From NCBI RefSeq assembly GCF_016545825.1, contig NC_052612.1, forward strand, positions 4,588,001 through 4,652,000: a stretch of DNA of 64,000 nucleotides, given 5' to 3'. This DNA is from Eucalyptus grandis. Taxonomy: Eukaryota; Streptophyta; Magnoliopsida; Myrtales; Myrtaceae. The position numbers and the translations under genes were made by a program. Position 1 is the stretch's first letter, and every line of letters begins with the position of its first letter. Below are positions 10,468 to 22,884 of the stretch, piece after piece. The notes under the pieces are model-generated. The model had not been told where the DNA came from. It did not search any database and saw only the letters and a program-made list of their open reading frames with translations.

Positions 10468-13400
10468 GTGCCGCAAGGAGGACAGAGAGACCTCCACTCA
10501 AGGCACGATTTATGCAATCACACAAGGTCGAGTGCGGAAGTCGCGCCTAACGTGATAACAGTATGGTTTCACTCAACGACCAACCCGCTTTATGCTTTGT
10601 ATGATCCGGGAGCAACCCATTCATTTATTGCCGAGCGTATGTTAAGGCGATAGGAGTCGGTCCTATATTATTGGAGTCGACCATGTGCATATCTACTCCC
10701 TTGAAAGATAAAGTTATTACTGCTTTGGGATGTTTGGGGTGCAAGTTAGTGATTGGTGAGCAAGAGGGGAAAATAGATCTTTTAGTCCTAGCCATGTATG
10801 ACTTTGATTTAATAATTGGCATGGACTAGCTCACCAAGCAAAGAGCTAAAATGGACTGTTATCGTAAAGCGATTCAGTTTGACCCAATAGAGGGTGAGAG
10901 CTTCGAGTTTGTTGGGAATCGAGGAGGACCCACGATTTCCTTAATCTCGTCACCAGAGGCAACTCGTCTATTAAACGAGGGTTGTCAAGGTTACCTGGCA
11001 ACTGTCGTGGATATGACAGTTGAGGAGCTGAAAGTGGAAGACATTCCAGTAGTTCAAGAATTTCCAGATGTCTTTCCAAAGGAATTGCCAGGTCTACCGC
11101 CAGAAAGAGAGATTGAATTTGTGATTGAACTAGCACCGGGGACAGAGCCGATCTCAAAGGCACCATACATAATGGCATTGACAGAATTGAAAGAATTGAA
11201 AGTACAGATGCAGGAATTATTAGACAAAGGATTTATTCGTCCTAGCGCATCACCTTGGGAAGCGCCGGTTTTGTTTGTAAAGAAGAAAGATGGTTCATTG
11301 TGTTTGTGCATCGATTATAGACAACTCAACCAAGTGACCATTAAGAATAAGTATCCACTCCCAAGGATTGTTGATATGTTCAATCAGTTACAAGGAGCAT
11401 CAATGTTCTCGAAGATTGATTTGAGGACGGGATATCATCAGCTGAGAATTAAGAAAGAGGATATTCCTAAGTTAGCATTTCATACTCGGTATGGTCACTA
11501 TGAGTTTACAATGATGCCATTCGGGTTGTGAATGCTCAGTGCTTTCATGGATATGATGAACCGCATATTCAAGGAATATCTAGATCAGTTTGTGATCGTG
11601 TTCATTGATGATATCTTGGTCTATTCAAGAAGTGACGAAGAGCATGAGAATCATCTGAGATTAGTGCTCCAGACTTTAAGGACGCATCAGTTGTATGCTA
11701 AGTTTAGCAAATGCGAGTTTTGGTTGACTTGTGTTGCATTTTTAGGTCATGTGATTTCCGGAGAAGGAATCTTCGTCGACCCGAGCAAGATAGAAGTCGT
11801 GATCAATTGGCAGAGACTGACATCAGTGACAGAAATTAGAAGTTTTCTGGGATTGGCGGGTTATTACAGACGGTTTGTAGAAGGTTTCTCAGCATTAGCA
11901 TCGCCTCTAACTAAGCTCACGAAGAAAGATGAGAAGTTCATATGGACAGACAAGTGCGAGCGTAGTTTTCAAGAGCTAAAGGAAAAGCTGACTACCGCAC
12001 CTGTGCTGACAATTACATCCGGTCCTGGAGGATTCGAGATCTATAGTGATACGTCTTTTAGAGGGTTAGGTTGCGTGCTGATGCAACATGGCAGAGTTGT
12101 TGCATACGCCTCCCGTCAATTGAGACCTCATGAGCAAAATTATCCGACGCATGACTTAGAGCTCGCGGCGATTATCTTTGCCTTGAAGATTTGGAGACAT
12201 TATTTGTGTGGTGAAAAATTTCAGATCTTCACGGACCATCAAAGTCTCAAGTATTTATTCTCTCAAAAGGAGTTGAACATGAGACAGCGCAGATGGATAG
12301 AATTGCTTAAAGACTACGACCGTGATATTTTATATCACCCCAGAAAGGCGAACAAGGTCGCCGATGCTTTAAGTCGAAAGTCTTCAGTGGCTCATATACT
12401 GATTAAGGAATGGAACTTAATCGAGAGAGCTCGGGATTCGATATTCAAATTTGAGGTGGGCCACCTCTTGAGTTTTATGGCCACCCTCAGAATTGAACCG
12501 GATGTCCAGGTTAGAATCAAACAACTCCAACCGACAGATCCAGATGTACAGAGAATTCTTCAGGAAGATGCAAATAAAATGAAGGCTGATTTTCAGATTG
12601 CTGATGACGGGACTTTAAGGTTCCAAGGACGTTTGGTTGTACCTGACGATGTAGAGCTTAGAGAAGAAATTTTATCGAAGCACATCGTAGCGATTCAGCA
12701 TTCATCCCGAAGCACTAAGATGTATCGAGAATCTGCGTCAACACTATTGGTGGTCGAGTATGAAGCGGATATCGCCAAACATGTGGCCAAGTGTTTGACA
12801 TGTCAACGGGTAAAAGCTCGCATTGCAAGCCGGGAGGACTTCGCAACCTCTCGCAATCCCAGTGGAAATGGGAACATATCACGATGGACTTTGTGACTAG
12901 ACTACCGAGGAGTCAAAGAGGAAATGATTCAATTTGGGTGGTAGTCGACAGGCTGACGAAGTCGGCTCACTTTATTGCAGTTCGAAAGGACCTCAGTTTG
13001 GATAGGCACGCAGACCTATATGTGCGCCAAGTGGTTCGAATGCATGGAGTGCCGGTTACGATAACATTTGATAGAGACCCGAGATTTACTGCTGCTTTTT
13101 GGAAGAGCTTGCAGAGTACCCTTGGTACAAAGCTTCAGTACAGTACAGCATATCATCCCCAAACAGATGGCCAGTCTGAGAGGACAATACAGACTCTCGA
13201 GGACATGCTGAGAGCTTGTGTAATAGACTTCAAGGGAAGTTGGGAAGATCAACTTCATCTAATAGAATTCGCCTACAACAACAGTTATCAACAGAGTATT
13301 CAAATGGCTCCTTTTGAAGCACTGTATGGCAGAGCGTGCAAAACTCCAGTATGTTGGGATGATGTCGAGGAAAGGAAGATAACAGGCCCAGAGTTGGTTC

Positions 13401-13930
13401 AGCAGTCAGTAGATGCCGTGGCAGTGATCAGAGACAGATTAAAGACAACGCAGAGCAGACATAAAAGTTATGCAGATAAGCGTCGAAGGTCTTTGGAATT
13501 CCAAGTTGGTGATCACGTTTTTCTGAAAGTGTCACCAATGAGGGGAACTTCGCGCTTTGGTAAGAAAGGCAAATTGAGTCCGAGGTTCGTAGGTCCGTTT
13601 GAGATTCTTGAGAGAATTGGGACTTTAGCGTATCATCTAGTGTTGCCGCCAAGATTGGCGCAAGTGCATGACATCTTTCACGTGTCGATGTTAAGGAAGT
13701 ACGAGCCTGACCCGACCCACGTGCTCAATTTCGAGGAATTGGACGTGGATGACTGTGTGTCATACGTTGAAAGACCGGTCCAGTTGTCGATCGCAAAGAG
13801 CAAGTTCTGCGTACAAAGACCATCCCGTTGGTCAAAGTGGTCCAGCAACACCACGGTGCGAAGGAGCAACATGGGAGACCGAGGAGTCAATGAGAGAATT
13901 GTACCCCACCTTTTTAATCAAGTCTTGTAA
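10468..13930 (+). pseudogene. Ty3 pol: protease, RT, RNase H, integrase, chromodomain-like tail; degenerate
   Basis: Protease signature DPGATHSF (10603; the family usually has DSGA or DTGA). RT runs from about 10851: [21 protein letters not shown], a TGA at 11529 where the FGL motif should continue, then the FIDD catalytic box at 11601. RNase H has [15 protein letters not shown] and [11 protein letters not shown]. Integrase has a disturbed HHCC finger ([21 protein letters not shown]), a frameshift near 12815-12828, then the DDE core: VVVDRLTKSAHF, DRDPRFTAAFW and ERTIQTLEDML. The C-terminal chromodomain-like part is spread over three frames after 13770. A GAGGACGAAAT motif common at this place in plant Ty3 elements follows at 13942. 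Confidence 0.9.
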
Positions 13931-13958
13931 GGTTTAAATTTCGAGGACGAAATTTTTA

Positions 13959-13972
13959 TAAGAGGGGAAGAG
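13959..13972 (+). other. polypurine tract of the Ty3 element
   Basis: AAGAGGGGAAGAG-type purine run directly before the 3' LTR; it would prime plus-strand synthesis. Confidence 0.8.
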
Positions 13973-14891
13973 TTGTGACATCCCAAATTTTCAACCTGTC
14001 TTCTGCGAATAAATCGGGCATTTCATTGACGCGTCTATAGGGTTATTCTCAGAGCCGATCACTCTCGAGATAACTAGACTATCTGGGAAAATTATTAAGG
14101 AATTTTAAGGCAATAGACTTGAAAACTCGATCAAGAATCGGCTTCTCGACCGTGTCCATCTTTAGAGGCCATTACGGCACAGTTAAAAATCGATTTGAAA
14201 TCAGAGATAGACTGGATCGACGAGATGTGTGGCTAATCGTGGGTGACACCACTAATTAGAAAATTCTCGTCGACGACACTAGGCGATTTTCTTATTGTTT
14301 GGTACCCCAGTGTCCGTAATTGAATCATCGAGATTTTCACGACAATCAAGAGTCGCCATTGAGTCGAGTGGGTTCATAGTGGCTCGAAGAAAATCGACCA
14401 CGGGTCATTTGCCTTAAAAAGTTCCCGAAAACTACCCGATAGTCTAGGTCACGCTAAAAACGCGCCGAATGAAAATTAACCGCCAATTCCGAGTCCGATT
14501 TCAGAAATTGAAGTTTTGGCCATGTCACAATAAATTTTAGGAGCATCGACTCGGTCTCGGAAGATTTTTCGACAACCGACACTTTTGGGAAAAAGTCGTC
14601 ATTTGGGTTGTTTTTAGTGCGAAAATGCCGGAAATGGTTTTCAGTTGCAAAATTGAGATGCATGTTGGATGCATGGGTGAAGAAAAATAACGAGTGAAAC
14701 ATTGAGGCGTTGATTGATTTTTTTTATGAAGCCAAATGAGGATGAATTGAGATTTTTCAAGTGTCCAATTGAGAGGAGATGATGCCAATTTCGTAATCCC
14801 CCTCATGCCTAGCCAAAATGCACCATTTGAGGTGTTGTGAGAAGTGTTGGTGTGGCTCATTGGAGGCCAAGGGATTATACATGGTCAAGAC

Positions 14892-15874
14892 TAGGGGTGA
14901 GCAGGTTTAGGGTCGACCACTGGACCGATCTGGGCCGGCCCAACCTTTCTTAGGTCCTGGTCCGGTTCCCAAGGGACTGGGTCGGTCCTTGGTCCTCAAA
15001 TTTGGGACCAACACCGTGCGGGTTGGTCCTCAGTCCTAAGAGTTTTGGGTCGGTCCAACCCTGGACCAACCCTGTATATTATATTATATTGAGATGTTCT
15101 ATCAATAGCACTAATAGTAATTTCAATTTAAAACTTTTGTTAAGTATTAATTATGTGTCGTTTGTTTTGTTTTCAAGTGTTTAGAAGTTCAAGTGAATTA
15201 ACAAGATGTGAAGTTATATATTCATGGTTTATATTAAGTATTTTGAACTTTTTATGATTAATTTGTATTTTACTAATGAATTTCAGCTGCACTTTGCTTT
15301 TTAATTTGTGTCAAATGGTAGAAGTTTTGAAGAGTAGAGTAGTACTTTGCTTGCTACGGTGATTTGCTAGTCAAGTGGTGTAAAGCTCATTTTTTGGTTG
15401 AGTAGACTCTACATGATCAAATGCTAGTCAATTGGTGCGAAACTCATTTTTTGGTTGAGTGGACTCTACATGATCGGGAATGTTATAAATATTAAAGATA
15501 GATGATTACAAGAACTTTCCATCTTGTCCCATATCTCGATGAGTTAGCGGATACGAAATTTCTATTATTGTGTCATCTTAAATTTTGCTAAATATGTATT
15601 GGTATTTTATAGTTTAGTTGCACGGTATTGTTGATGGATGTGTAATTTGAATTTGTAGGTTTGCTTTTTGGAAGTATAAAAAATAAGACGAAAAAAATTA
15701 TCAATCGGTCCCTGGTTGACCACAGGCCGGACCGAACCATTGGGTCGGTCCGGTCCTTGGTCCCAGGCTCAATAGGATCGTTCCTCGGTCCCAAAAATTG
15801 AGGGCCAGACACCGTATGGGTTGGTCCTAGGGTTAGGGGGTGGCCTGGACTAACCCGGACCATGCTCACCCCTA
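14892..15874. mobile_element. hAT-like non-autonomous element (983 bp) in the 3' LTR
   Basis: Terminal inverted repeat TAGGGGTGAGCA, with an 8-bp duplication GTCAAGAC at 14884-14891 and 15875-15882. Subterminal regions are rich in GGTCGGTCC/GGACCAACC words in both orientations. No transposase. TIR and 8-bp TSD are the hAT signature. The 5' LTR at about 6755-6780 is the empty site. Confidence 0.88.
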
Positions 15875-17314
15875 GTCAAGACCAAGTCTTGGAGATATTT
15901 GTGGAAAAATCAAGCCCAAGGGACCCTCCATCCCTTTTTCATCTCTATCTCCTTGCATTCTCTCACCCACCGTCCACCTCCATCCCCTCTCTCCCGATTC
16001 CTTCGTGCGACACCAGCACCAGCAGAGAGAAAGGAACCCAGCTTCTTCAATCTTCGGTCAGTTTGCACCAAAGGAAAGGCCACGTCTTCTCTCCACCGAA
16101 ACCGCAGCTGCCAACGTCCGCACGAAGCTGCTCCTCCAGTCAACTTCTTCTCCACCGAGATCCCGGCAGGCTGCCACGCGTTCGTTCATCCTCATCTCCG
16201 GTCAATCTTCAGCGAAGAAGACCACCTTGCTGCATCCACCTTGGTCGGCCACTCACGCCAGCTCCACACCCCCACCAAACCGCACGTCTCTGCCAGCGTT
16301 TCTTTCCCCACGGAGTTGCCACCGAAATCCCTTGAAGCACCAACGTTGACCCTTGCTCAGCCAACGTGCGACAGCTGCCTCTTCTTCGGCCAACACCGCA
16401 ACCCATCGAAGACCAACAAAACTGCCGCAGCTGCTTCACCGTCCACGCATCAAGCTGCTTCTGCGTGGGCTCTCTTCATCATTCGGTCCAAGTCTCCAAG
16501 CTTGGCCAGCGTTCAGCGAAGAAGAACGCCTGCCAGCTACCTTCGTCCGCGAGGTCTTCCACGAAGCAGATCCGTGGCCGCGTCTTCCCCAGCTCAGCCA
16601 CCGAAGCTGCTTCTGTCTTCGGTCCAACAGCCCAGCAGTTGGGCCATTGAAGCCAAGTGAATTCGCAAGCCCAGTTTTTAGGCCCAAAATCCAGCAACTC
16701 CATTAAGCCCAATCGCAGCTAGACCCAAATCCAAGAGCAAGCCCATTCCAGTGCAAGGACAAATCTCATTTGGGCTGAGATTTGTTGGGTCAAGCTTAAG
16801 GCCCGGTCCAAGCCCGCCGGTGTTGTCAAAAGTCCAATTTCGGCCGCCGTCGCGGTGATTCGATCTCCGCTTTTGTCAAGTGAGTTTTACTCACTAAAGC
16901 TTTCTTAGTTTGCTAATTATACTTAAGGTTGGTTAGATTTAATTAAATGCAATTAGGTGGTTAGATTAGTTTAGATCAATTAAATTAGAGACTTAATGAT
17001 GCATGTTAGGTGGTTAGAAATAGACATTAGCAAGTAGACATGCCATGTTATTTATGAAACGAGTCTCGGTAATTTTCCGGGCTTGTCTCGGTATCAATTC
17101 GGCATTATGAGCCTAAATTGGATTTTTATAATTATTTATTTAATTTTCGAAATTAATTATTTAATTATTTATTTTTCCGGAAATTCAACCGGGATGGCCG
17201 GTGACCGGAATTTCGTGCTGATTGTCGTGGTGCCGAGTCCGTTTATTTATTTGAGCTTTATTTGGTGCTAAAGTAATTTAGGAGTGAATTTAAGATTTAT
17301 TCCTAAATTGAATG

Positions 17315-17420
17315 CGAGAGGGTCGGGTGGGGCCGTAAAGCCACTAGTTCTTGAAAGGGTCGGGTGGGACCGTAAAGCCACTAGATCTTGAGAGGGTCGG
17401 GTGGGACCGTAAAGCCACTA
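17315..17420 (+). repeat. 37-bp tandem array in the 3' LTR, three copies
   Basis: Same unit as at 8197-8340, one copy fewer. Confidence 0.88.
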
Positions 17421-18505
17421 AATCTAAGGAATTGCTTGAAGTAGGATGAACGACCTAGAAAGGGTCCGGCGACATGAAATCGACTAAGTCGATTTGATCG
17501 ATCTTCGATCGGTGATGTGATTGTTTGAATGCCTATTGAAGCTGTACTAATATGCGAGATGGAATGCGAGGCTAAGGTAAGTCCTCCAACTCGTGCCGTG
17601 TTTAGGCGTCTATAGTGTATTGGCTTTCTAATCGAGTCTTAGGGAGTAGGACTCGGCCGAGACGTGGTCTCATTGGTTATTGAATAACCATTTCGGGACC
17701 TGAGGAGAAACTAAGGAAGAGGAACCTGAAGGGGAGAAAGACTTTTGAAGAAGATGATGATCCAAAGAGGGATCTTGAATATAACCCGGATGTGGACTGA
17801 GATCCCATCCCTTTTGTAAACCCTGTCTTAGCGTAGATAGGTGTGAGACAAGTATGATGTGAATAGTTTTGTAAATATACTATGAGTTGTGTTGTTAATG
17901 AAAGTGTGGTTGTGAATTTCAATATGAAAAATATGGCCTACTTTTCCTATCCCATTGTTTTATTGGTTGGGGATTTATAATTGCTTCCGCATGTGCTTAA
18001 TAAATAGAAAGGGTCGGTGATACATAGTCTGGGATATTGCATTCATAAATCGACCAAGTAGAAGGATGTGCACGCGTCCGAGGATCGAGGCGTGACACGG
18101 CGAGCCCCCTTGCGAGATTGGGCACACCCCCTCGCCTCGCTAGATCTGGCGAGGGCTCACCCGGCCGTCGGCTGGGCGGCTCGTCGGCGGCGGCGAGCCC
18201 GCCAAATCACCTCGGTCTCACCAAAGCCAAAAGAAGGAGGAAGGGAGGAGGGAGGAGGGAGAAGGGAAAACAAGGGAAAAGGAAATATATAAATAATTAA
18301 TAAAATATTTCAAAAAATAAAATATTATTATAAAAAAGCTCGGCTGGCGCCAGGCCGGTTGCCACATCGCGTCGACCGCCAATTTTGGCTGGATGGACTA
18401 ATCGGGAATAATTGTAAAAGGTTTAGGATTCAATTGAAAAAAAAAAGTTTATGACTGAATTGGCACAATTGCAATAGATTTAGGACTTTTTTGGTAGTTT
18501 TCCCT

Positions 18506-19144
18506 CATTTTAGACATTGCACGGTATATTGCCTTATTTGAAGAGTAAGGACTAGGGTTAGTTTAATCTAGCATCGGCAAGCCATGAACCTGAATATATA
18601 CTTTATAGAGTAAGGCGACCAACTGTCTTACTAGACTCCTAATTGGTTTGAAATAGGTTAATGGCAACTCTAATATAATATTGATTTAATCTAAAGAATG
18701 GGAGAAANNNNNNNNNNNNNNNNNNNNNNNNNNNNNNNNNNNNNNNNNNNNNNNNNNNNNNNNNNNNNNNNNNNNNNNNNNNNNNNNNNNNNNNNNNNNN
18801 NNNNNNNAAAGCAGATCGCATAAGGTGTTAAATTACTATTTTTTTCTTTAGACTGAGTGCATTGCGTATAGAATATCCTAGGCTATGTTTTATTTCCACG
18901 CCTAGGATCGCATTGTAGGAAGTACCTCATTTAGGTAGTATTTTTTGCATGTCATATCATAGTTGCATACGTTGAGCATCGGCACATCATACCAAACTCA
19001 TTTGGAATTTCTTTAGAAGTTCCTGTAACCATTCACCAGTTCTTGTCCCAGGACACGGTACCAAAGCCGTGTTTAATGTCGTCCAAAATTGTTCAGATAA
19101 TTTCCTTTTTATACATCATTTTATTTTGCTTTCTTTTTATATTT
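18506..19144. other. intergenic DNA around an assembly gap
   Basis: No gene seen. Part of 18505-18600 (GACATTGCACGGTATATTG and TTAATCTAGCATCGGC) recurs imperfectly at 19665-19870 on the other side of the gap. Confidence 0.5.
18708..18807. other. assembly gap, exactly 100 N
   Basis: A run of 100 N, the usual placeholder for a scaffold gap of unknown size. Confidence 0.99.
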
Positions 19145-19665
19145 GGGAAAAAACTACTAAAAATCCCAAATTTTACTCAAAGTGACAAATTTACCTTTTT
19201 TTTTTTTTTTATATGAAAGCCCCGAACTTTGCCAACCGTGAAACATTTACCCCAAACTTTTTTCGTGACACAAAAAACCCCGAACTTCTATTTATATGAC
19301 ACATTTATCCTAAATTATAGGGCATTTTGGTCTTCTTCTTTTTTTTTTTTCTTTTTTTCTTCTTCTTCTCTCTTCCCTTCGCTGGCGTCCGGCGAGGGCC
19401 TGGCAAGGGCTGTCCTTGCTTGCTGCCGGCGAGGGCAGCCCTCGCCGAACACCGGCTTCCCTCTGCGATGGCCGGCGGAGGGAAGAGAGAAGAAGGAAAA
19501 AAAAAAAAAAAGGAAAATAGAAAATAATAAGACGAAAATGCTCTTAATGGGGTAAATGTGTCACAGTTTGTAAACTTTTGGGTTTTTCATGTAAAAAAAA
19601 GTTTGAGGTAAATTTGTCACTTTGGATAAAGTTTGGGGTCTTTATATTTATGCTACTTTTGATAA
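19145..19665. mobile_element. TIR element (MITE-like)
   Basis: The left arm (CTACTAAAAATCCC, then AAAGTGACAAATTTACC) and right arm, inverted (AAAGACCCCAAACTTTATCC, then AAAGTGACAAATTTACC), form long imperfect inverted repeats around a T-run and a GC island with GCCGGCGAGGGC. No transposase. Arms resemble those of the element at 28274. Confidence 0.6.
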
Positions 19666-20185
19666 TTTTCGACATTGCACGATATATTGATTCATTTGCA
19701 TTATTTACTTTTGATGATTCTCCAGAAATGACCATTTCTACCAGGACATTTAGATTAAATTTTAGGGAATAAAATGAACCGAGATCAAATGAAAATGTTT
19801 CCTAAAAAGAAAAGAAGTATCAATGCACGGGAGTTAGTTCAATCTAGCACGGGCACGTCCTGCAACTTTCAAATTGTAGAAGCGAAAAAGGTAACCTAGA
19901 CTCTGTGATTATCTACCCAAATTGGTAGAGGATATTACCATGTTTATACATAATGCATATCAAGAATCCTCGTGGACTTTGTGGATGAGTTATAAGAGCA
20001 AATTAGTCCAATCAATATAGAGTTTAAACAAGTTACGTAATAAGATTTTTTTTTTTTAAGTGTGGAATTTATTTCCTTATTCTTATATTGACCGAAGGAT
20101 CAAATGCCCAAAAAAAAAAGCTTAAATGTTTTTTTCGCGTGAGACTAAACACCTAAAGACACACTTAAACTTTAAAAAAATCACG
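19666..20185. other. AT-rich flank of the copia element
   Basis: No gene or repeat end recognised apart from the partial match to 18505-18600. Confidence 0.5.
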
Positions 20186-20190
20186 CACAT

Positions 20191-20667
20191 TATTGTGATG
20201 TAGATTATGCAACTTGTCCCATGAGTCGAAGATCTCACCGGATATTGCATCAAGTTAGGAGATTCTTTACTCTCTTGAAGACTAAAAAACAGCCCACTGC
20301 TTCTTTATCTTCGATTGAAGCAGAATATCGAGCCATGGCCAAAACCACTTGTCAGATAGTATGGATTCGGGGTCTTCTTAAGGATCTTGGAATAAAGGTG
20401 CAAGGGGCAACAAAGCTATTCTGTGACAATGATGCAGCCTTGAAACTTGTAGCAAACCCTATAGTGCATGAAAGAACCAAGCATATAGAGGTAGATTGCC
20501 ACTTTACACGAGACAAGATCTTAGAAGGAGTCATTGAAACGAGAGGAATTGGAACAATGTAACACTCGCAGATATCTTCACCAAACCTCTGTGTCAAAGG
20601 CATCATGCATATCTTCTAAACAAGCTAGGTGTCTTAGACATATACAAGCCACCAGCTTGAGGGGGAG
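20191..20667 (+). pseudogene. duplicated RNase H end and PPT upstream of the copia 5' LTR
   Basis: Encodes KKQPTASLSSIEAEYRAMAK and FCDNDAALKLVANPIVHER, the end of copia RNase H, then GAGGGGGAG (20659-20667), a second PPT. It matches 25658-26138 closely. The first base follows the target repeat CACAT directly. Confidence 0.88.
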
Positions 20668-20928
20668 TGTTGGAAGATACGCATCTTTACAGGATGTTGG
20701 ATTGATTCTAATCTAATTTGTACAGATCAATTAAGATTAGATCTAGATCTAGATTAGATTGATTTTTAGGATCATTCATTTCCTTGTTCATTCTCATTCT
20801 TGTATTATAACTACTGAAGGTGTACATTGATTCTATTCATTGAAGAATACAAAATACACAAAAATATTTTCTCCAAATCTTGAGTTCTTCAATCTCTCCA
20901 CTTTCTTTGTTTTCTTCACCTTCTTACA
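20668..20928 (+). repeat. copia 5' LTR, canonical part (261 bp)
   Basis: Begins TGTTGGAAGATACGC, ends CTTCTTACA. Differs from the 3' LTR by a 6-bp CTAGAT duplication and about six substitutions. Confidence 0.92.
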
Positions 20929-20940
20929 TGGTATCAGAGC
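20929..20940 (+). other. primer-binding site of the copia element
   Basis: TGGTATCAGAGC directly abuts the LTR; complementary to initiator tRNA-Met. Confidence 0.9.
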
Positions 20941-21105
20941 AGTTATGAAGTTCTGAATTGCTTCCGCTTTCTTTGTCTCATCATCTGTCGAGAGCTCTAA
21001 GTACCTTCTCCTCTGTTCATCCTCCTAATCATGAATCTCCTTCTCTTTGTTTCCTCTGCCAAGATCGTCAACCCTGCACAAAATTGACACCTCAATTTTT
21101 CTATA

Positions 21106-22812
21106 ATGACAAATCCTGTCAACAACTTACCTTCAGTCTCGAATGAGCGTCCATAGGATGGAAATCCCGTGCAAATTGCTGAAGGCCGGGACACTATCCC
21201 CACTGAAGACGTCGCCAGATCTCATGAACAACCTGTTCGAACTCAAGAAATTCATCATTCTCTGGCTCAGTCAATTCTGGGGCAACCCTACTCGGTTTAG
21301 CCCATTCCGGGCCAACCAATAGTGGGCCATCCTTACTAGTGGCCACTGTTTCAGATGCAGCACAACCCATGGTTGTTTGGGCCTAGCCAGAACACATCAT
21401 CGCCAGGAGTTCAAGGGCCATGGCCCTCTGTCCAACCCGCCGGCAGCCCACCAACCATAAGCGGGGCAAGCGCGACCGACAGGTCGGGTGGAGCAAATTT
21501 GGGACCAACAGATGCGGGTTATGGAGTCAGTTCGAATTCGGGTATGGGAGCGAATCCCTACCCGAATTTTTCACCTGGATTTTTGCCGTTTCCAGGATCG
21601 ATTTTCATCGAACGGCCAGAATCCGGCAACCCCCTGTTCGTTTCCACCGCCGACGGACCCGAACTAAAGTTAATCGCCAAGCAACTTACCGGGCACGAAA
21701 ACTACCTCCGTGGTCGCGGGAATTCCGCCGAGTGTTGGTGACTAAAGACAAGGACGGGTTCATCGACGGGACCATCTTTGTTCCTTCGGACGAGGGGCTG
21801 GCGCGTCACTGGAGGAAATGCAATCAGCTCGTTCGAACCTGGATCAGCAACTGCATCTCCCTAGAGGTTGCAGCAGAACTACCGCCTGACGAAGATGCTC
21901 AAAGGATGTGGGAAAATATAAAAGAAATGTACGCAAACTCGATCGTGCCAAATTTTTTCGCTCATGCGGGAATTGAGCAATTTAAAACAGGGGAATATGA
22001 TGGTCATGGCTTGTTTCAACAAGCTATCGTCCTTATGGAACGAACTGGAAGCCATCAAGGCAAAGCTCGAGGGACCAGAATCCACTCTACAGCAGTATCG
22101 TTCAATAAAGGAGAGGGAAAAGGCTACGCGTTTCTTACTGATTTTGAACGAGACTTACTTTACCTTTCATTCTCAGATCCTGGCCATGGACATTGTCCCT
22201 CCGATCGGACGGATCTACCAGTTGGCCATGTAGGAGGAAAGCCAACGTCTCGCGTCATCGGAGCATGCAAGGAACGGCAACAGTATCGCTCTCGCAGCCT
22301 GCGGCGAGCGGAGAGACGGATCCGCAAAAACCCTAAATCGAGAGAGAGACAAAAGAGGCGGATTAGGGTTTTCAGGCGGAGGAGATATTGCTCACTCCTT
22401 TAAAAGGGATGGCATCAACGGCCAAGATCTAATCCGCGGATCAGACGGGTCAGATCGCGGGTGTGGATCAGACGGACCAGATCGTGCGTGCGGATCGGAC
22501 GGTCTTCTTGGCTTTGAAGGCGCGGATGGATCCAACGGTGGATATGATTCCGCGAATAAAGGAGTGGACAGCCATATATTTGCCACGTCATCAAAGAATT
22601 TCCGACCAAATTTTAAAGCAAAGGGTAAAATGTTTTGCGATTATTGCAAATGTTCTAACCATATGATTGACAGCTATTGGAAATTACATGGAAGGCCTGG
22701 AGAAAAGGAGAAAAAAATATCAGCTGCCTATCAAGTGACTGGACCTATCGGCCAAAGTACCGACCAACCTATCTCTTATGGCCAATATCAACAATTGATG
22801 CATGCTCTATAG
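21106..22812 (+). pseudogene. copia gag, degenerate
   Basis: A start at 21106 (MTNPVNNLPSVSNERP) meets a stop at once and more stops before 21355. The frame then stays open to 21741, and a shifted frame carries the UBN2-type gag core (WRKCNQLVRTWISNCIS, MWENIKEMYANS). The zinc knuckle at about 22630 reads CDYCKCSNHMIDSYWKL: the fourth ligand of the CX2CX4HX4C motif is Tyr instead of Cys. Between them, 22430-22510 is a short imperfect repeat coding GSDGSDRGCGSDG, unusual for gag. Confidence 0.82.
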
Positions 22813-22884
22813 AAATTAGAAACCTCCAACAAAGGAGGAAGTTTTTCAGGTATCTCACATTGCCTCATTAATTCAATTTCAAGA

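Larger units (their letters stand above)
5863..18097 (+). mobile_element. Ty3/gypsy chromovirus-type LTR retrotransposon, full-length but degenerate
   Basis: Two LTRs (5863-9016 and 13974-18097), both starting TGTGACATCCC and ending GTGACA, flanked by the 5-bp duplication CGGCG (5858-5862 and 18098-18102). A PBS (9028), gag, protease, RT, RNase H, integrase and a PPT (13959-13972) follow in Ty3 order. The integrase tail carries a chromodomain-like segment (KTIPLVKV, then ATWE, then MRELYP), which with the 3.1-kb LTRs suggests the Tekay/Del side of the chromoviruses; the clade is inferred. Stops and frameshifts in gag and pol make it non-coding. The 3' LTR holds a hAT-like insertion. Confidence 0.93.
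13974..18097 (+). repeat. 3' LTR of the Ty3 element, with a nested insertion
   Basis: 4124 bp, or 3133 bp once the 983-bp hAT-like element and one 8-bp TSD are removed, matching the 3154-bp 5' LTR. Differences from the 5' LTR are mostly small indels, such as a lost 37-bp unit and 1-2 base changes. Confidence 0.92.
5434..18505. mobile_element. long-TIR element split in two by a Ty3 insertion
   Basis: Left part 5434-5862 starts GGGGAAAATTACCAAAAAAG; right part 18103-18505 ends with the inverted copy (GGTAGTTTTCCCT). The arms match for roughly 140 bp, including the inverted pair TAATCGGGAATAATTGTAAA / TTTACAATTATTCCCGATTA. Inside each arm is a GC-rich subterminal stretch (GGCGAGGGCTC-like words). 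Joining the parts without the Ty3 and one TSD copy gives about 830 bp, without coding capacity. The Ty3 target duplication CGGCG lies exactly at the break, so the DNA element is the older insertion. Confidence 0.75.
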
